In this document: piece after piece, positions 18,124 to 24,970 of the stretch | Numbering within the stretch: the stretch's first letter is position 1 | Layout of the letters: each line of letters starts with the position of its first letter | Origin: Abyssibius alkaniclasticus | GTDB taxonomy: Bacteria > Pseudomonadota > Alphaproteobacteria > Rhodobacterales > Rhodobacteraceae | Length of the DNA stretch: 64,000 nucleotides | Reading direction: 5' to 3' | Assembly: GCF_020447305.1 (NCBI RefSeq) | Contig: NZ_CP095732.1 | Coordinates: forward strand, 2,202,501 to 2,266,500 | The notes under the pieces: generated by a model | Seen by the model: only the letters and a program-made list of their open reading frames with translations | The model's database searches: none | What the model was told of the DNA's origin: nothing | Program-made: the position numbers and the translations under genes

Positions 18124-19452
18124 ATGAACGCTCCGACACCCACCGTCCCCAATGACCTGCGCGCATTCTGGATGCCGTTTACCGCCAACCGGCAGTTCAA
18201 AAGCAACCCGCGCATGTTCGTGGCCGCCGATGGCATGTATTACACCACCGCCGAAGGGCGCAAGGTGATGGATGGCACGGCGGGGCTTTGGTGCGTGAAT
18301 GCGGGCCACAAGCGCCCCAAGATCGTCGAAGCCATCGCCAAACAGGCGGCCGAGCTGGACTACGCGCCCGCCTTCCAGATGGGCCACCCCAAAGCGTTCG
18401 AACTGGCCAACCGCATTATTGATATTGCGCCCAAGGGCATCGAACATGTGTTTTATACCAATTCCGGTTCGGAATCGGTGGAATCGGCGCTGAAAATGGC
18501 ACTGGCCTATCATCGCGCGCGCGGGCAGGGCACGCGCACGCGGCTGATCGGGCGCGAACGCGGCTATCATGGCACCAACTTCGGCGGCATTTCGGTGGGC
18601 GGCATCGTCAATAACCGCAAATTCTTTGGCAGTCTGCTGACGGGTGTCGACCATCTGCCGCACACGCATTTGCCCGAGCAGAACGCCTTTACCCGTGGCC
18701 AGCCCGATCATGGCGCGCATCTGGCCGATGATCTGGAGCGGATTGTTACCCTGCATGGGGCCGACAACATTGCCGCCGTGATTGTCGAGCCGATGGCGGG
18801 TTCCACCGGCGTGCTGATGCCCCCGAAAGGCTATTTGCAAAAGCTGCGCGACATTACCAAAAAGCACGGCATTTTGCTGATTTTTGACGAGGTCATCACC
18901 GGATTTGGCCGTTTGGGCGCGAATTTTGGCGCCGATTTTTATGGCGTTGTGCCGGATATGATGACCGTGGCCAAGGGGCTGACCAATGGCATCATCCCGA
19001 TGGGCGCGGTGCTGACCACGGCCGCAATTCACGATGCCTTCATGGATGGCCCCGAAGGCACGATCGAGCTGTTCCACGGCTATACCTATTCCGGCAACCC
19101 GATGGCCGCCGCCGCCGGCCTTGCCACGCTCGAAACCTATGCCGATGAGGGGCTGCTGACCCGCGCCGCCGCGCTGGATAGCTACTGGGCCGACGCGCTG
19201 CACAGCCTGAAAGGTCTGCCGCATGTCATCGATATCCGCAATGCCGGGCTGATCGGCGCGGTCGAGCTTGAACCCATTCCCGGTGCCCCCACAGCCCGCG
19301 CGTTTCAGGCGTTTCTGGATGCCTATGACAAGGGCATACTGATCCGCACCACGGGCGACATCATTGCGCTGTCCCCGCCGCTGATCATTACCAAGGCCGA
19401 GATCGACGAGTTGGTCGGCAAGCTGGGTGAGGTGTTGAAGGGGTTGAAATAG
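18124..19452 (+). CDS. Beta-alanine (omega-amino acid):pyruvate aminotransferase
   Basis: Class III fold-type I PLP enzyme of 442 aa. The PLP lysine is K284 in TVAKGLTNGI, the aspartate D255 is in LLIFDEVITGFGR, and the family-specific N-terminal FWMPFTANRQFK and YTNSGSESVESALK stretches match Pseudomonas omega-amino acid:pyruvate transaminase. It would convert beta-alanine, the end product of uracil reduction, to malonate semialdehyde. The start chosen is the ATG at 18124 with GAGG upstream; an ATG at 18112 is in frame but has no ribosome site. A TetR-type operator precedes it, so it belongs to the pyrimidine regulon even though unrelated genes separate it from the other steps. Confidence 0.9.
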   Translation: MNAPTPTVPNDLRAFWMPFTANRQFKSNPRMFVAADGMYYTTAEGRKVMDGTAGLWCVNAGHKRPKIVEAIAKQAAELDYAPAFQMGHPKAFELANRIIDIAPKGIEHVFYTNSGSESVESALKMALAYHRARGQGTRTRLIGRERGYHGTNFGGISVGGIVNNRKFFGSLLTGVDHLPHTHLPEQNAFTRGQPDHGAHLADDLERIVTLHGADNIAAVIVEPMAGSTGVLMPPKGYLQKLRDITKKHGILLIFDEVITGFGRLGANFGADFYGVVPDMMTVAKGLTNGIIPMGAVLTTAAIHDAFMDGPEGTIELFHGYTYSGNPMAAAAGLATLETYADEGLLTRAAALDSYWADALHSLKGLPHVIDIRNAGLIGAVELEPIPGAPTARAFQAFLDAYDKGILIRTTGDIIALSPPLIITKAEIDELVGKLGEVLKGLK

Positions 19453-19462
19453 CCGACAGGTA

Positions 19463-19490
19463 GAGGCCCCGGGTCAGGCCCGGGGCGGCG
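19463..19490 (+). repeat. REP-like palindromic repeat, copy 1
   Basis: 28-bp element beginning GAGG and ending CGGCG, with core stem GCCCCGGG/CCCGGGGC around a GTCAG-type loop. It starts 11 bp after the transaminase stop. It forms an inverted pair with copy 2. Confidence 0.8.
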
Positions 19491-19555
19491 CTATCTGGGT
19501 GTGCCGTTGCGACCAACCCGCGCCGATTTGGTTTGATATGTTTCCACACAAACTC

Positions 19556-19583
19556 CGCCGTCCCGGGCCTGACCCGGGACCTC
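19556..19583 (-). repeat. REP-like palindromic repeat, copy 2
   Basis: Same 28-bp element in the opposite orientation, core stem GTCCCGGG/CCCGGGAC. It differs from copy 1 at two positions only, and these two positions pair with each other in the hairpin. 65 bp separate it from copy 1. The rest of the 349-bp gap (19584-19801) shows no gene that I can support. Confidence 0.8.
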
Positions 19584-19801
19584 TCCCGCACAGATGCAAG
19601 ACAGCGGCGCGCATAGTTTCGAGAGGCTGACAATGACTTGTATCATCGCCACATGTTACGAGAAGGCGCCGGTGGCGCATTAAGCATGGCGCAAGGTTTG
19701 GCAAATACGGCTGACGGAACGATGCGTTTCAGCGAAACAAAATCGAGTAACCATTTGTTAACGCTATTTTTGCAAAGCTGCGGCGAAACGCTGGGGGCGG
19801 T

Positions 19802-20473
19802 ATGATTACGATTGAGGGCAGGCATATCATCCCCATCGGGTGCAGTTGCATTTCACAATTCCAAATTCAGAAACGCTTTGCCGATCATCCGCCGCGCGGC
19901 GGGTTCTTTGATTGGAATATTGCCACGCCCGCGGCCAGCGCAAGGGTGATGGAGGCTTATGCCGATGGCAGCCTGATGCCCCTGCTGGCCGATTTCAGCG
20001 CCTATACCACGCTGACCCGCCAGCACTATCTGATCAACCGCCACCTGCCGGGCCTGTATTTCTGGCACGAACCCGCGCGCGATATTCTGAACGCCGAAAC
20101 GCCGGATGCCTTTGCCGCCTTCCAGAGCAAACTCACCCACCAGCTTGCCAATACGTTCAAACCGGGGGCGGGGGCTGTGCATCTGCTTTGGTCGAACATC
20201 CAGCCGAATCTGAAGATCGTGACCGCGCGCGTGACCGATGATTGGGGCGGTTTCGGGCTGACATGTCAGGCAATAGACAGGCTGGAAGCAGCTGCGGCAC
20301 GGCTGTTTGAGGCGCCAAAGCTCTGGTTTGTCATCAACCGCGATAACTGCGAAACGGGGCTGGCCGCGCGCCCGAATGTGTTCGATCTGGGCCTTGAGCG
20401 TAGTGCAAAATACATTGGCCCCAAGGGGCATTACGCGCCGGTTTTCAGGTCAATCGCGCAGCATTCAGATTAG
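19802..20473 (+). CDS. Hypothetical protein, DUF1796-like putative papain-like cysteine peptidase
   Basis: Soluble protein of 223 aa with no signal peptide or membrane segment. The N-terminal pattern IPIGCSCISQFQIQ followed by PPRGGFFDWNIATP resembles the DUF1796 family (conserved Gly-x-x-Cys then FDW), which has been predicted to have a papain-like fold; C14/C16 would be the candidate nucleophile region. The start ATG at 19802 follows a G-rich stretch (GGGGGCGG). Its tail overlaps the end of the convergent EamA gene by 4 nt. It has no obvious role in pyrimidine use and no recognisable operon partner. Family assignment is from memory of the motif and is tentative. Confidence 0.55.
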   Translation: MITIEGRHIIPIGCSCISQFQIQKRFADHPPRGGFFDWNIATPAASARVMEAYADGSLMPLLADFSAYTTLTRQHYLINRHLPGLYFWHEPARDILNAETPDAFAAFQSKLTHQLANTFKPGAGAVHLLWSNIQPNLKIVTARVTDDWGGFGLTCQAIDRLEAAAARLFEAPKLWFVINRDNCETGLAARPNVFDLGLERSAKYIGPKGHYAPVFRSIAQHSD

Positions 20474-20904
20474 CCCAGGCTGACCATTACCGCACCAAGC
20501 GCAATAAAACCAATGCCGCCCCAGGCCAGCGGTGACAGGCTTTCGCCCAGAAAAAGCGTTGCGAACACCGCGACAAACACCACGCTGAGCTTGTCGACCG
20601 GGGCGACCTGCGCGGCTTTTCCTATTTGCAAGGCCCGGAAGTAGCACAGCCAGCTTGCGCCCGTCGCAATGCCGGACAGGGTTAGAAAGACCAGAGTTTT
20701 GGAAGAAAGTGCTGACAGGCTTTGCGCCTTGCCCGTTGCCCAGATCAGCAGTCCAAGCAGCACCGCAACCACGATTGTGCGCAGGAATGTGGCAAAGTCA
20801 CTATCAATTCCCGCAACTCCGACCTTGCCGAAAATCGCAGTAAGTGCGGCGAACCCGGCAGCCAGAAGCGCCCAGAATTGCCATGAAACCCAAAATGCCG
20901 CCAT
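20470..20904 (-). CDS. Single-domain EamA/DMT-family membrane transporter
   Basis: Small inner-membrane protein of 144 aa with about five hydrophobic segments, the size of a half-EamA (one domain) transporter that works as a dimer. Motifs PVDKLSVVFVAVFATLFLGE and the GxxFIALGAVMVSLG end are typical. The start is the ATG at 20904 (MAAFWVSWQFW) with AAAGG upstream; a longer frame reaches into the TetR gene and has no membrane-like sequence. It lies 14 nt downstream of the TetR gene and is probably co-transcribed with it, suggesting an export role linked to that regulator's ligand. Confidence 0.78.
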   Translation of the reverse strand: MAAFWVSWQFWALLAAGFAALTAIFGKVGVAGIDSDFATFLRTIVVAVLLGLLIWATGKAQSLSALSSKTLVFLTLSGIATGASWLCYFRALQIGKAAQVAPVDKLSVVFVAVFATLFLGESLSPLAWGGIGFIALGAVMVSLG

Positions 20905-20918
20905 GATGCGCCTTTCGT

Positions 20919-21551
20919 TTATACGACTCCGATGCCGCGCAACATCACCTGTTTCACGGTGGCCTTTGCGGTTTCCCATTGCGATTTGCTCAGCGGTTTG
21001 CCGCCGTTCAGCGTTTCGATCTGGTGGCCGAAATCGGCATAATGCTGCGTGGTCGCCCAAAGCATGTAAAGGAAATATTCCGGATCCACCGGGTCCATCT
21101 TCCCCTCGGCAATCCAGCGGTTGATCAGCTCCACCCGCCCCGTTGTCCATTCACGAAGGCTGGTTTCCAGATAATCCTGGATGACCGGCGCGCCGTGCAT
21201 CACCTCATCGGCCCAGACCTTGGAGCCGTTGGCATAGCGGCGGCTGATTTCCATTTTGGCGTCGATATAGGCGCCAATCCCTTCGGCCGGGCCGATGGCG
21301 CTGTCAAAACTATCGGCGGCATGGAGCCAGATTTCGAAAATCTCCTGCACCACGCGGCGGTAAAGCTCTTCTTTCGTGGCGAAGTAATAGTGCAAATTGG
21401 CCTTGGGCAGCCCGGCAATATCGGCAATGAGCTGCATGGTCGCCCCGCCGAACCCCGCCTCGGCAAACACCTTTTCGGCGGCAGACAGGATGATCCGCTC
21501 GTTCTCGGCACGGATTTTCTGGCGTTTTGATGCATTGCCCTGTGCCACCAT
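20919..21551 (-). CDS. TetR-family regulator with RutR-like (YcdC) C-terminal domain
   Basis: Repressor of 210 aa. The N-terminal helix-turn-helix spans about residues 17-63 (IILSAAEKVFAEAGFGGATMQ ... KANLHYYFATKEELYRRV). The C-terminal domain contains WADEVMHGAPVIQDYL and WATTQHYADFGHQI, shared with RutR/YcdC. It is divergent to the ureidopropionase gene with two near-identical operators between them (21575-21590 and 21609-21622), so it probably controls itself and the pyrimidine genes. A second, closer RutR homologue lies at 35001-35630. The ligand is likely a pyrimidine or pathway intermediate. Confidence 0.88.
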   Translation of the reverse strand: MVAQGNASKRQKIRAENERIILSAAEKVFAEAGFGGATMQLIADIAGLPKANLHYYFATKEELYRRVVQEIFEIWLHAADSFDSAIGPAEGIGAYIDAKMEISRRYANGSKVWADEVMHGAPVIQDYLETSLREWTTGRVELINRWIAEGKMDPVDPEYFLYMLWATTQHYADFGHQIETLNGGKPLSKSQWETAKATVKQVMLRGIGVV

Positions 21552-21574
21552 TTGCGCCCTTTCGTAAATTTAAC

Positions 21575-21590
21575 TTGATCGTATGGTCAG
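21575..21590. promoter_or_regulatory. TetR/RutR-type operator, class 1, proximal to the TetR gene
   Basis: TTGATCGTATGGTCAG; its reverse complement CTGACCATACGATCAA differs from the other class 1 sites in one base. It lies 24 bp before the TetR start codon and fits an autoregulatory site. Confidence 0.65.
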
Positions 21591-21608
21591 GCTGTGTAGC
21601 CTTCAAGC

Positions 21609-21622
21609 TGACCATACGGTCA
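21609..21622. promoter_or_regulatory. TetR/RutR-type operator, class 1, upstream of the ureidopropionase gene
   Basis: TGACCATACGGTCA, 54 bp before the ureidopropionase start. Its 16-bp context is identical to that of the site at 18078, and it is separated by 18 bp from the site at 21575. Confidence 0.7.
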
Positions 21623-21675
21623 AAGTCTGAGTCGTCACAAGGGGCAATAGAACCCCGCCAAACACGGAGAGAGCC

Positions 21676-22926
21676 ATGTCCGCCCCCCTTGAAAACCTGC
21701 GCATCAACGGTGACCGTTTGTGGGACAGCCTGATGGAAATGGCAAAGATCGGCCCCGGCGTGGCGGGCGGCAATAACCGCCAGACCCTTACCGATGAAGA
21801 TGCCGAGGGCCGCCGCCTGTTCGAGACATGGTGCAAGGATGCGGGTTGCACGATGGGGCTGGACCAGATGGGCAACATGTTTGCGCGGCGCGAAGGCACC
21901 GAGCCTGATGCGCTGCCGGTCTATGTGGGGAGCCATCTGGATACCCAGCCCACGGGCGGGAAGTATGACGGCGTGCTTGGCGTGTTGGCGGGCTTGGAAA
22001 TTATCCGCACGCTGAATGACCTTGGCATTCAAACCAAACACCCGATTGTCGCCACGAACTGGACGAATGAGGAGGGCACCCGTTTTGCCCCCGCCATGCT
22101 GGCCAGCGGTGTGTTTGCCGGCATTCACGGGCAGGATTGGGCCTACGCGCGCAAAGACGCCAAGGGCCTGCGCTTTGGCGACGAACTGGCCCGGATTGGC
22201 TGGCGCGGCGAGGAAGAGGTCGGCGCGCGCAAAATGCACGCCTTCTTCGAGCTGCATATCGAACAAGGCCCGATACTGGAGGCCGAGGGCATCGATATTG
22301 GCGTTGTCACCCACGGTCAGGGGCTGAGTTGGACGCAAATCACCATTCTGGGCAAGGAAAGCCATACCGGCTCCACCCCCATGCCGATGCGCCGCAATGC
22401 CGGGCTTGGCATGGCGCGCGTGCTGGAACTGGTCGATGAAATCGCGCGCTCTCATGCGCCCGACGCGGTGGGGGCGGCGGGGCATATCGATGTCTACCCC
22501 AACTCGCGCAACGTGATCCCCGGCAAGGTGGTGTTCACGGTCGATCTGCGCAGCCCGGAGCTTGCGGTGATTGAAGATATGGAGCGCCGCCTGCGCGCCG
22601 GTGCGCAGAAAATCTGCGACGATATGGGCTTGGGTGTGGAGTTTGAAAAGGTCGGCGGCTTTGACCCCGTAACGTTTGACGAGGCTTGCGTAAGTGCCGT
22701 GCGCAGTGCCGCCGAACGGCTGGGCTATAGCCACCGCAATATCATTTCGGGCGCCGGGCACGATGCCTGCTGGATCAACCGCATGGCCCCCACCGCGATG
22801 GTCATGTGCCCCTGCGTGGACGGGCTCAGCCACAACGAGGCCGAGGAGATTTCCAAGGAATGGTCGACGGCGGGGGCCGAGGTGCTGTTCCATGCGGTTG
22901 TTGAAACGGCGGGGATAGTCGCTTGA
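21676..22926 (+). CDS. Beta-ureidopropionase / N-carbamoyl amino acid hydrolase (M20 family)
   Basis: Zinc-dependent amidohydrolase of 416 aa in the bacterial ureidopropionase/AmaB group. Metal ligands are visible as H87 (GSHLDTQP), D98 (GGKYDGV), E132/E133 (NEEGTRF), H194 (ELHIEQGP) and a late His in LSHNEAE. The lid domain carries GKESHTGSTPMPMRRN. It would hydrolyse N-carbamoyl-beta-alanine to beta-alanine, CO2 and ammonia, the third step of reductive pyrimidine degradation. The dihydropyrimidinase gene follows after an interrupting repeat/GIY-YIG element. L-N-carbamoylase or allantoate hydrolase activity is the main alternative, made less likely by the neighbours. Confidence 0.88.
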   Translation: MSAPLENLRINGDRLWDSLMEMAKIGPGVAGGNNRQTLTDEDAEGRRLFETWCKDAGCTMGLDQMGNMFARREGTEPDALPVYVGSHLDTQPTGGKYDGVLGVLAGLEIIRTLNDLGIQTKHPIVATNWTNEEGTRFAPAMLASGVFAGIHGQDWAYARKDAKGLRFGDELARIGWRGEEEVGARKMHAFFELHIEQGPILEAEGIDIGVVTHGQGLSWTQITILGKESHTGSTPMPMRRNAGLGMARVLELVDEIARSHAPDAVGAAGHIDVYPNSRNVIPGKVVFTVDLRSPELAVIEDMERRLRAGAQKICDDMGLGVEFEKVGGFDPVTFDEACVSAVRSAAERLGYSHRNIISGAGHDACWINRMAPTAMVMCPCVDGLSHNEAEEISKEWSTAGAEVLFHAVVETAGIVA

Positions 22927-22945
22927 CCGCGAGCACAAACACCCA

Positions 22946-22973
22946 CGCCGTCCCGGGCCTGACCCGGGACCTC
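22946..22973 (-). repeat. REP-like palindromic repeat, copy 3
   Basis: 28-bp element identical to copy 2 (19556-19583), in the same orientation, 19 bp after the ureidopropionase stop. Confidence 0.8.
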
Positions 22974-22987
22974 TCTCCACATCCCGA

Positions 22988-23015
22988 GAGGCCCCGGCGC
23001 GGGGGCCGGGGCGGC
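22988..23015 (+). repeat. REP-like palindromic repeat, copy 4 (diverged)
   Basis: Keeps the GAGG and CGGC arms and a GCCCCGG/CCGGGGC stem, but the loop is replaced by a GC-rich sequence. It faces copy 3 across 14 bp, again as an inverted pair. Confidence 0.65.
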
Positions 23016-23042
23016 CATGCTCTTGCTGGCCACACAGCCCAA

Positions 23043-23073
23043 GCCGTCCCGGGCTTGACCCGGGACCTCGAGC
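23043..23073 (-). repeat. REP-like repeat copy 5 / left terminal inverted repeat
   Basis: Core stem GTCCCGGG/CCCGGGAC with loop CTTGA, arm CTCGAGC on the right. It ends one base before the ribosome site of the GIY-YIG gene. The reverse complement is identical to copy 6 over all 31 bp. Confidence 0.85.
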
Positions 23074-23088
23074 AGGGGAGCGCAGCAG

Positions 23089-23379
23089 TTGGCATATTTC
23101 ACCTACATCATGGCATCTCGCCCCGGCGGTGCGCTTTACACCGGTTCCACCAACAACCTGCGCCAGCGCGTCGAGCAGCATCGCAGCGGCGCAACCGGTG
23201 GGCATACGGCGAAATACAACATCAGAACGCTGGTCTGGTTTCAGGCGTTTCCGACTTATGGCGAGGCAATGGAGCAAGAGCGACGCATCAAGCGCTGGAA
23301 ACGAGTCTGGAAGGATCAGTTGATCATGGAGGCCAACCCGAACTGGCGGGATGTAAGCGGGGATATCCCGTTTGATTGA
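23089..23379 (+). CDS. Stand-alone GIY-YIG domain nuclease (YhbQ/URI-like)
   Basis: Small single-domain protein of 96 aa. The family residues are all present: Y6 (YFTYIM), Y17 (ALYTGSTNNL), R27 and H31 (LRQRVEQH), the metal-binding E64 (EQERRIKRWKR) and N83 (NPNW). The domain therefore looks catalytically intact. The start is TTG at 23089, preceded at 8 nt by AGGGGAG; the next ATG (23110) would delete the first beta-strand and the first conserved tyrosine. The gene is flanked on both sides by a perfect 31-bp inverted repeat whose right copy begins 2 nt after the stop. It is unrelated to pyrimidine degradation. A role in moving or maintaining the flanking palindromes is plausible but unproven. 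Confidence 0.82.
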   Translation: MAYFTYIMASRPGGALYTGSTNNLRQRVEQHRSGATGGHTAKYNIRTLVWFQAFPTYGEAMEQERRIKRWKRVWKDQLIMEANPNWRDVSGDIPFD

Positions 23380-23381
23380 AG

Positions 23382-23412
23382 GCTCGAGGTCCCGGGTCAA
23401 GCCCGGGACGGC
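23382..23412 (+). repeat. REP-like repeat copy 6 / right terminal inverted repeat
   Basis: Exact reverse complement of copy 5, starting 2 nt after the GIY-YIG stop codon. Confidence 0.85.
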
Positions 23413-23424
23413 GTGGGGATAAAC

Positions 23425-23452
23425 GAGGTCCCGGATCAAGCCCGGGACGGCG
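23425..23452 (+). repeat. REP-like palindromic repeat, copy 7
   Basis: Same orientation as copy 6, 12 bp further on. One base change (GGATCAAG in place of GGGTCAAG) breaks a stem pair. It lies 62 bp upstream of the dihydropyrimidinase start. Confidence 0.75.
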
Positions 23453-23514
23453 TATGGATAATGGCGGTGCATACCGCGCGGCATGTGGCCGCAAGCGAGA
23501 ACAGGGAGAGACGA

Positions 23515-24969
23515 ATGACCAAAGTCATCAAAGGTGGAACCATTGTTACAGCCGATCTGACCTATCAGGCGGATGTGAAGATCGAACATGGCGTGATTAC
23601 CGAGATTGGCAAGAATCTGAGCGGCGATGAGGTGCTGGACGCCACCGGCTGCTATGTCATGCCCGGCGGGATTGACCCGCATACGCATCTGGAAATGCCC
23701 TTCATGGGCACCTATTCCTCGGATGATTTTGAGAGCGGCACGCGCGCCGCGCTGGCCGGTGGCACCACGATGGTGGTGGATTTCGCGCTGCCGGGGCAGG
23801 GGCAGGGGCTGCATGATGCGCTGGCCATGTGGCACAACAAATCCGGCCGCGCCAATTGCGATTACTCCTATCACATGGCGATTACCTGGTGGGGTGAGAA
23901 AGTGTTTGACGACATGAAGTCGATCATCGAGCAAGAGGGCATCACCACCTTCAAGCACTTCCTTGCCTATAAAGGCGCGCTGATGGTGAATGATGACGAG
24001 CTGTTCGCCAGCTTCCGCCGCCTGGGCGAGCTTGGCGGCATCGCGATGGTCCATGCCGAAAACGGCGATGTGGTGGCCGAGCTTTCGGCGCAACTGCTGA
24101 AGGCGGGCAATACCGGCCCCGAGGCGCACGCCTATTCCCGCCCGCCGCAGGTAGAGGGCGAGGCGACCAACCGCGCCATTATGATCGCCGATATGGCCGG
24201 CGTGCCGCTTTATGTCGTGCATACGTCTTGCGAAGACAGCCACGAAGCCATCCGCCGCGCGCGGATGCAGGGCAAGCGTGTGTGGGGCGAGCCGCTCATC
24301 CAGCACCTGACGCTGGATGAGTCAGAATATTTCAACAAGGACTGGGACCATGCCGCGCGCCGCGTCATGTCGCCGCCGTTCCGCAATAAAATGCACCAGG
24401 ACAGCCTTTGGGCGGGCCTGCAAAGCGGCAGCCTCAGCGTGGTGGCCACCGACCATTGCGCCTTTACCACCGAACAAAAACGCTATGGCCTGGGCGATTT
24501 CACCAAAATCCCAAATGGCACCGGCGGGCTGGAAGACCGGATGCCGATGCTGTGGACGCATGGGGTGAATACCGGGCGGCTGACAATGAATGAATTCGTG
24601 GCCGTAACTTCAACAAACATCGCCAAGATATTGAATTGCTATCCGAAAAAGGGTGCGGTTCTGGTGGGGGCGGATGCTGATCTGGTGGTCTGGGATCCGG
24701 AGAAATCCAAAACCATTACCGCCAGCAGCCAGCAATCATCGATCGATTACAACGTGTTTGAGGGCAAAGAGGTGAAGGGCCTGCCTCGCTTTACCCTTAC
24801 CCGTGGGCATGTTGCGGTGCATGATGGCGAGATTCGCACACAGGAAGGCCACGGCAAATTTGTGAAACGCGAGGCCAACACCCCGACCAACCGCGCCCTG
24901 ACCCAGTGGAAAGACCTGACAGCGCCGCGCCCCGTGCAACGCTCGGGCATTCCGGCGAGCGGGGTTTAG
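23515..24969 (+). CDS. Dihydropyrimidinase (D-hydantoinase family)
   Basis: Binuclear zinc amidohydrolase of 484 aa that opens dihydrouracil or dihydrothymine to the N-carbamoyl acid. Metal residues are H56 and H58 (DPHTH), the carbamylated lysine (K153 in KHFLAYKG), His in MVHAENGD, His in VVHTSCED and Asp in ATDHCAF. The start ATG at 23515 follows AGGGAGAG; a longer frame from 23413 runs through repeat copy 7 and is not credible. The stop is followed one base later by a PLP decarboxylase gene, so the two are coupled. Second step of the reductive pyrimidine route. Confidence 0.93.
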   Translation: MTKVIKGGTIVTADLTYQADVKIEHGVITEIGKNLSGDEVLDATGCYVMPGGIDPHTHLEMPFMGTYSSDDFESGTRAALAGGTTMVVDFALPGQGQGLHDALAMWHNKSGRANCDYSYHMAITWWGEKVFDDMKSIIEQEGITTFKHFLAYKGALMVNDDELFASFRRLGELGGIAMVHAENGDVVAELSAQLLKAGNTGPEAHAYSRPPQVEGEATNRAIMIADMAGVPLYVVHTSCEDSHEAIRRARMQGKRVWGEPLIQHLTLDESEYFNKDWDHAARRVMSPPFRNKMHQDSLWAGLQSGSLSVVATDHCAFTTEQKRYGLGDFTKIPNGTGGLEDRMPMLWTHGVNTGRLTMNEFVAVTSTNIAKILNCYPKKGAVLVGADADLVVWDPEKSKTITASSQQSSIDYNVFEGKEVKGLPRFTLTRGHVAVHDGEIRTQEGHGKFVKREANTPTNRALTQWKDLTAPRPVQRSGIPASGV

Positions 24970-24970
24970 C

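Larger units (their letters stand above)
23043..23412. mobile_element. Candidate 370-bp GIY-YIG element with perfect 31-bp terminal inverted repeats
   Basis: The outer 31 bp at each end (23043-23073 and 23382-23412) are exact reverse complements, including the non-palindromic arms GCC and CTCGAGC. Between them lies only a ribosome site and the GIY-YIG ORF (23089-23379). The unit sits between two consecutive pathway genes that are normally adjacent, with further copies of the same palindrome on both sides. No target-site duplication can be recognised. That it is mobile is inference from this architecture. Confidence 0.5.

Noticed and set aside
19463-23452. CRISPR array from the repeated CCCGGG palindromes
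   Set aside because: Copies are irregularly spaced, occur in both orientations and have no uniform spacers or cas genes nearby.
21310-24306. A 998-codon open frame on the minus strand
   Set aside because: It is antisense to the TetR-1 promoter region, ureidopropionase, the GIY-YIG element and dihydropyrimidinase genes, which all have clear motifs. Long antisense frames arise from high GC and codon bias.
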